This document shows, piece after piece, positions 11,974 to 13,427 of a DNA stretch of 13,427 nucleotides. Below the pieces are notes generated by a model. That model ran no database searches and was not told where the DNA came from. It worked only from the letters and a program-made list of their open reading frames with translations. The stretch spans positions 1 to 13,427 of the forward strand of contig URGO01000090.1 in assembly GCA_900547435.1 (NCBI GenBank). The letters run 5' to 3'. The DNA is from an uncultured Parabacteroides sp. (GTDB lineage Bacteria > Bacteroidota > Bacteroidia > Bacteroidales > Tannerellaceae). Position 1 is the stretch's first letter. Each line of letters begins with the position of its first letter. Made by a program: the position numbers and the translations under genes.

Positions 11974-12672
11974 TTAATTCTCCCGCAAGGTGCCGTCGAT
12001 GTTGACGGTGACCACCTGCCAGGGGATGAACTTGCCGCTATTTTGCAGTGCGGTCTTGGCGGCGAACTCCAGACCGCCGCAGCAGGGCACCTCCATCCGG
12101 ACGATGGTCAGGGACTTGACATCGTTATTCCGGATGATCTCCGTTAGCTTTTCGGTGTAGTCCACGCCGTCCAGCTTGGGGCAGCCGATCAGGCAGACCC
12201 GGCCCGCCAGAAAGCGGCGGTGGAAATCGCCGTAGGTGAAGGCGGAGCAGTCCGCCGCCACCAGCAGAGAAGCGCCGTCAAAATACGGGGCTTTGGTGGG
12301 GGCCAGCTTGATCTGCACCGGCCAGTTGGTCAGCTGACCCTCCGGCTCGGCGGAAGGTGCCGGGGCGGCAGGCGCTTTATGCTGCATCTGGCGCATGGCA
12401 GCGCCGGGACAGCCGGTGTGGGCGGGACGCTCTTTGGCGGCCTGGGCGGCCAGCACGGCGGCCTCGTCATAGGCGGGAGCCTCCCGCTCCTCAAAGGTAA
12501 TGGCCCCGGTGGGACAGGCCGGCAGGCAGTCCCCCAGCCCATCGCAGTAGTGCTCCCGCATGAGCTTAGCCTTGCCGTCCACCATGTCGATGGCGCCCTC
12601 GTGGCAGGCCCTGGCGCAGGCCCCGCAGCCGTTGCACTTGTCCTGGTCTATGTGAATGATCCTGCGAATCAT
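11974..12672 (-). CDS. 4Fe-4S ferredoxin-domain protein
   Basis: This 232-residue protein begins with a two-cluster ferredoxin domain. Residues 13-23 hold C-x2-C-x2-C-x3-C (CNGCGACARAC). The second motif is a variant at 43-53, CDGLGDCLPAC followed by PTGAI. An Ala/Pro-rich linker (about 70-120) leads to a C-terminal domain with further cysteines in TGCPG, ADCSAFTYGDFH, IGCPKLDG and VPCCGGLEFA, suggesting another metal or redox site. The same architecture is common in Clostridia as an uncharacterised iron-sulfur protein; the likely role is electron transfer in the cytoplasm and the partner is unknown. I chose ATG 12672 because AAGGAGGA lies at the right distance upstream. An in-frame ATG ten codons earlier would place that site inside the gene. 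It is divergent from the antiporter gene. Confidence 0.85.
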   Translation of the reverse strand: MIRRIIHIDQDKCNGCGACARACHEGAIDMVDGKAKLMREHYCDGLGDCLPACPTGAITFEEREAPAYDEAAVLAAQAAKERPAHTGCPGAAMRQMQHKAPAAPAPSAEPEGQLTNWPVQIKLAPTKAPYFDGASLLVAADCSAFTYGDFHRRFLAGRVCLIGCPKLDGVDYTEKLTEIIRNNDVKSLTIVRMEVPCCGGLEFAAKTALQNSGKFIPWQVVTVNIDGTLREN

Positions 12673-12680
12673 GAAATGAT

Positions 12681-12688
12681 TCCTCCTT
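12681..12688 (-). promoter_or_regulatory. Shine-Dalgarno of the ferredoxin gene
   Basis: Minus-strand AAGGAGGA is a near-perfect anti-16S match, 8 bases upstream of ATG 12672. It decides the start. Confidence 0.85.
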
Positions 12689-12707
12689 ATTTTATGGTAC
12701 ATCCGGC

Positions 12708-12750
12708 AGTATACGCCGGAATCCGGTATTTGTCTGTTGCAATTGCTACA
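12708..12750 (-). promoter_or_regulatory. Ferredoxin promoter with Crp/Fnr-like operator
   Basis: The dyad TGTTGCAATTGCTACA (12735-12750) is symmetric in all but one pair and has the TGT-N10-ACA frame of Crp/Fnr-family sites. A -10 hexamer TATACT lies on the minus strand at 12713-12708, giving a start near 12701, and there is no good -35. The dyad centre (12742.5) would then be at about -41.5, the class II activator position. The -10 also lies inside an inverted repeat CCGGC-agtatac-GCCGG (12703-12719). Confidence 0.5.
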
Positions 12751-12867
12751 TTTTTCGGATTGGAAATCTCTGACCGGGCAGGCCCGGCGGCGCGGAACAC
12801 GTTTGGGAAATTATGCACGCCAATTGACGGCTTTTTTCATCTTTTCCCGGCAAATTCCCGGTTTTTA

Positions 12868-12897
12868 TTGACTTTATTTCTGCATACATGGTAAAAT
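12868..12897 (+). promoter_or_regulatory. Sigma-70-type promoter for the antiporter gene
   Basis: TTGACT (12868-12873) and TAAAAT (12892-12897) are separated by 18 bases. The start near 12904 leaves a leader of about 79 bases. Between this promoter and the ferredoxin promoter (12751-12867) I see no gene, only short inverted repeats such as CCGGGC-ag-GCCCGG at 12774-12787. Confidence 0.6.
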
Positions 12898-12912
12898 AAA
12901 TTTTGTATGAAG

Positions 12913-12936
12913 TTTTTTGCGCCGTGTGCGAAAAAA
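12913..12936 (+). other. Hairpin in the antiporter leader
   Basis: TTTTTT-g-CGC pairs with GCG-AAAAAA around the loop CGTGT, a 9-bp stem with one bulged G. It starts about 9 bases after the predicted transcription start. It may protect or regulate the transcript, but the stem is mostly A-T. Confidence 0.4.
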
Positions 12937-12982
12937 TCTTAACATTCACGCTATGTGTGTGAGAGAGGAATGAGGAACCCCC

Positions 12983-13427
12983 ATGGTCATGTGTATCTTT
13001 TTGTTCCTGCTGTGGCTGATCCTGAACGGAAAAGTCACGCTGGAGATCTGCCTGTTCGGCGTGGTCATCACCGGGGCGGTCTACGCGTTCTGCGTGGCTG
13101 CCCTGGGCTGCCGGCCCCAGGCGGAGCGGCATTTTCTGAAGCGCCTGGGCGGCTATGTTGTCTACGGTGCGATCCTTGTGCGGGAGATCATCCGGGCCAA
13201 CCTGGCTGTGATGCGGGTGATCTGGTCCCGGAAGCCGGACTATCACCCTGCCATCGTCCGGGTCCACGCGCCTCTGGAAAAACCCGTCTCCCGGATGCTG
13301 CTGTCCAACTCCATCACCCTGACCCCCGGCACTGTGACGGTGCGCCAGGAAGGAGAGGACTACCTGGTGCTGTGTCTGAATAAGGCTCATGCCGCCGACA
13401 TCCCGGATTGGAGTCTGACCCGGCTCC
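12983..13427 (+). CDS. mrpE: Na+/H+ antiporter subunit E, MrpE/MnhE (3' end outside the window)
   Basis: From ATG 12983 the frame stays open to the window edge (148 codons; the family is about 160 residues, so little is missing). The N-terminus has two hydrophobic segments (about 4-14, IFLFLLWLILN, and 20-40, LEICLFGVVITGAVYAFCVA). Next come GYVVYGAILVREIIRANLAV, typical of the family core, and the diagnostic SNSITLTPGTVTV (108-120) followed by YLVLCLN. MrpE is a small membrane subunit of the multi-subunit Mrp cation/proton antiporter; the genes for subunits F, G and B to D would be expected beyond the edge. A GAGGA motif ends 7 bases before the ATG, and ATG 12989 is an alternative start. GC-rich codon use matches the ferredoxin gene. 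Confidence 0.85.
   Translation, partial: MVMCIFLFLLWLILNGKVTLEICLFGVVITGAVYAFCVAALGCRPQAERHFLKRLGGYVVYGAILVREIIRANLAVMRVIWSRKPDYHPAIVRVHAPLEKPVSRMLLSNSITLTPGTVTVRQEGEDYLVLCLNKAHAADIPDWSLTRL

Noticed and set aside
11269..12147. Long open plus-strand frame spanning the join
   Set aside because: It runs antisense through two real minus-strand genes and across the junction; the product resembles no protein and is rich in Leu/Gln from the complement of Ala-rich codons.
12220..12894. Long plus-strand frame antisense to the ferredoxin gene
   Set aside because: It is the complement of a GC-rich gene with clear cysteine motifs and its own Shine-Dalgarno; the product is Gly-rich and unlike any family.
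12955..13383. Open frame of 142 codons on the plus strand, overlapping the antiporter gene
   Set aside because: It encodes a low-complexity Pro/Gly/Arg-rich product; the frame from 12983 gives a full MrpE/MnhE match.
1..13427. CRISPR arrays, tRNA or rRNA genes, insertion sequences, integrase or attachment sites
   Set aside because: I saw no regularly spaced repeats, cloverleaf or rRNA-like stretches, transposase motifs or matching direct repeats at element ends.

Overview
The window joins two kinds of DNA. Positions 1 to about 11,405 look like a gut Bacteroidales chromosome (Bacteroides, Phocaeicola or Parabacteroides type). The genes start without Shine-Dalgarno sequences in A-rich leaders, and exact Bacteroides -7 promoter boxes (TAnnTTTG) lie in front of three transcription units. 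Positions from about 11,405 to the end look like a gut Firmicute (Clostridia/Oscillospiraceae type). This part is visibly more GC-rich, has strong AAGGAGG-like ribosome binding sites and classical -35/-10 promoters. The change falls inside two unrelated minus-strand reading frames that meet out of frame, so the join is most likely an assembly chimera. Neighbour relationships should not be read across it.

Bacteroidales part, left section. It opens with the C-terminal half of a PIF1/RecD-like helicase with a TPR tail (2-1045). Next is a convergent AraC-family regulator (1069-1887). Divergent from the regulator is a cassette of four reductases (2023-5452): two AKR5-type aldo/keto reductases, an F420-dependent-NADP-reductase-like Rossmann protein, and a longer aldo/keto reductase. 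The cassette ends in the C-terminal stub of an alpha/beta hydrolase (5454-5597) and a long hairpin terminator. It looks like an AraC-controlled carbonyl-reduction module.

Bacteroidales part, right section. A Bacteroides promoter with a symmetric GGGGA-A-TCCCC element between its boxes drives a four-gene operon (5809-11272). The genes are a TonB-dependent receptor, a DUF4374 lipoprotein with a surface-export signal, a secreted Fes/IroE-like esterase and a four-helix PepSY membrane protein. Receptor, lipoprotein and PepSY protein match the xenosiderophore-utilisation system XusABC of B. thetaiotaomicron. The esterase sits between xusB and xusC and is clearly AT-richer than its neighbours. The proposed flow is: capture of a ferric catecholate siderophore at the surface (XusB), import (XusA), periplasmic ester hydrolysis, and iron reduction or handling at the inner membrane (XusC). 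This is the most interesting system in the window.

Firmicutes part. It holds a truncated gene resembling L-2-amino-thiazoline-4-carboxylic acid hydrolase with a structured leader, a 4Fe-4S ferredoxin-domain protein with a Crp/Fnr-like dyad upstream, and, divergently, the start of an MrpE/MnhE Na+/H+ antiporter subunit running off the window. All functional calls come from reading the sequence; no searches were run.
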